This document shows positions 12,370-12,745 of a stretch of DNA of 12,745 nucleotides, piece by piece. The first letter of the stretch is position 1, and every line of letters begins with the position of its first letter. Location: assembly GCA_009778835.1 (NCBI GenBank), contig WRFK01000021.1:1-12745 (forward strand), written 5' to 3'. Origin of the DNA: Spirochaetaceae bacterium (GTDB lineage Bacteria > Spirochaetota > Spirochaetia > CADAEX01). The translations under genes and the position numbers were made by a program. The notes under the pieces are model-generated. The model made no database searches. It saw nothing but the letters and a program-made list of their open reading frames with translations, and was not told the origin of the DNA.

Positions 12370-12597
12370 ATGGCACAAAATGCAGTAAGGCTTTCTGAAG
12401 AAATTATGAAGGCAGCAATTAACTGCGCCCCACTGAATTCACGTTCTGTTCCAAAGCAAATAGAGCATTGGATAAAAATTGGCAAAATCGTAGAGGAGAA
12501 CCCGGATCTTCCATATGATTTTATTAAAGATGCCATCGAAGCTAAACACGAAATGGAGCGAGGCGATGTTTCAACCTTCAAGTTCAGGAAGAAATAG
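12370..12597 (+). CDS. ParD-like antitoxin of a type II toxin-antitoxin system
   Basis: The protein is 75 residues from the ATG at 12370, 5 nt after GAGAGG; in-frame upstream codons at 12319 and 12349 lie within the promoter/operator. The sequence AVRLSEEIMKAAINCAPLNS is followed by RSVPKQIEHWIKIGKIVEEN and a 'PDLPYDFIKDAI' helix. This matches ParD-like antitoxins, in which a ribbon-helix-helix N-terminus binds the operator and 'RS-x-x-x-Q-x-E-x-W-x-x-IG' is conserved. The charged tail (HEMERGDVSTFKFRKK) would wrap the toxin. Its stop overlaps the toxin start (TAGTG). Antitoxins of this kind neutralise the partner toxin and repress their own promoter; the palindromic promoter upstream fits that. 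Confidence 0.8.
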   Translation: MAQNAVRLSEEIMKAAINCAPLNSRSVPKQIEHWIKIGKIVEENPDLPYDFIKDAIEAKHEMERGDVSTFKFRKK

Positions 12598-12745
12598 TGG
12601 AAATAATCCAAACAAATCGTTTCGAAAAAGCTTACAAAAAATTGCATCTTAATCTACTTGCTGAGGTTAACAAAGCTATAAAAATAATTATCGAAAATCC
12701 TAATATAGGGGAACTCAAGAAAGGCAGTTTGACCTGGCTTTGCGA
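12597..12745 (+). CDS. RelE/ParE-family toxin, N-terminal part (cut by window end)
   Basis: The GTG at 12597 shares its G with the antitoxin's TAG stop. The 49 visible codons read EIIQTNRFEKAYKKLHLN, then LLAEVNKAIKIIIENPNIGE and LKKGSLTWLC. This is the RelE/ParE pattern: a first strand, a 'F-K-x-x-K-K-L' helix, a second helix, 'NP-x-x-G-x-x-L-K-G' and the start of the central sheet. RelE members cut mRNA on the ribosome and ParE members poison gyrase; the fragment is too short to choose, and the active-site residues lie beyond the window. No independent ribosome binding site is needed because translation is coupled to the antitoxin gene. Confidence 0.78.
   Translation, partial: MEIIQTNRFEKAYKKLHLNLLAEVNKAIKIIIENPNIGELKKGSLTWLC

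Noticed and set aside
12273..12647. Minus-strand open frame of 124 codons over the antitoxin gene
   Set aside because: Opposite a ParD-like gene with its own promoter, ribosome binding site and overlapping toxin; the reverse frame has no motif.

Overview
The window is AT-rich accessory-type DNA from a Gram-negative-type (two-membrane) bacterium. My best guess is a Treponema-like spirochaete, from the low GC, the secreted tandem SUMF1-type protein, the ORF6N and toxin-antitoxin genes, the decayed 'WGN-RFVAVG' fragment and the many small palindromic repeats. This is an impression from gene content; no rRNA or marker gene is present.

Positions 1-8928 look like an outer-membrane uptake locus, most likely for cobalamin. 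The C-terminus of a periplasmic substrate-binding protein (1-189, +) converges on an ABC ATPase and FecCD/BtuC permease operon (2126 to 338, -). A cobalamin riboswitch (about 3234-3450, +) precedes a BtuB-like TonB-dependent receptor (3568-5625), whose gene overlaps a tonB gene (5606-6238). ExbD, ExbB and a MinD/ParA-type ATPase lie on the opposite strand (8928 to 6229). exbD and tonB overlap tail to tail by 10 bp. The receptor binds the ligand, TonB-ExbB-ExbD energises it, and the binding protein plus ABC transporter would move the ligand across the inner membrane. The ParA-type gene has an in-frame amber codon just after its Walker A motif.

Between the ABC operon and the riboswitch (about 2200-3200) is a repeat-rich stretch. 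It holds the tail of a decayed repeat protein, an ORF6N-domain gene, two related perfect palindromes (one inside the ORF6N gene, one just downstream) and two copies of an imperfect direct repeat flanking the gene. A GC-rich 79-nt imperfect palindrome lies between the convergent genes at 218-296, and the ATPase gene carries an apparent in-frame 54-nt insertion.

Positions 8929-12745 are a run of small accessory genes: an XRE regulator divergent from a small unknown gene across head-on overlapping promoters; a secreted two-domain SUMF1/FGE-fold protein lacking the FGE catalytic cysteines; another small unknown gene with a terminator-like hairpin behind it; and a ParD-like antitoxin overlapping a RelE/ParE-type toxin that runs off the window.

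The most notable items are the riboswitch with a GAAA-capped hairpin hiding the btuB ribosome binding site, the amber-interrupted ParA gene next to exbBD, the in-frame insert in the ATPase, and the two palindromes that differ only by compensatory changes in their shared core.
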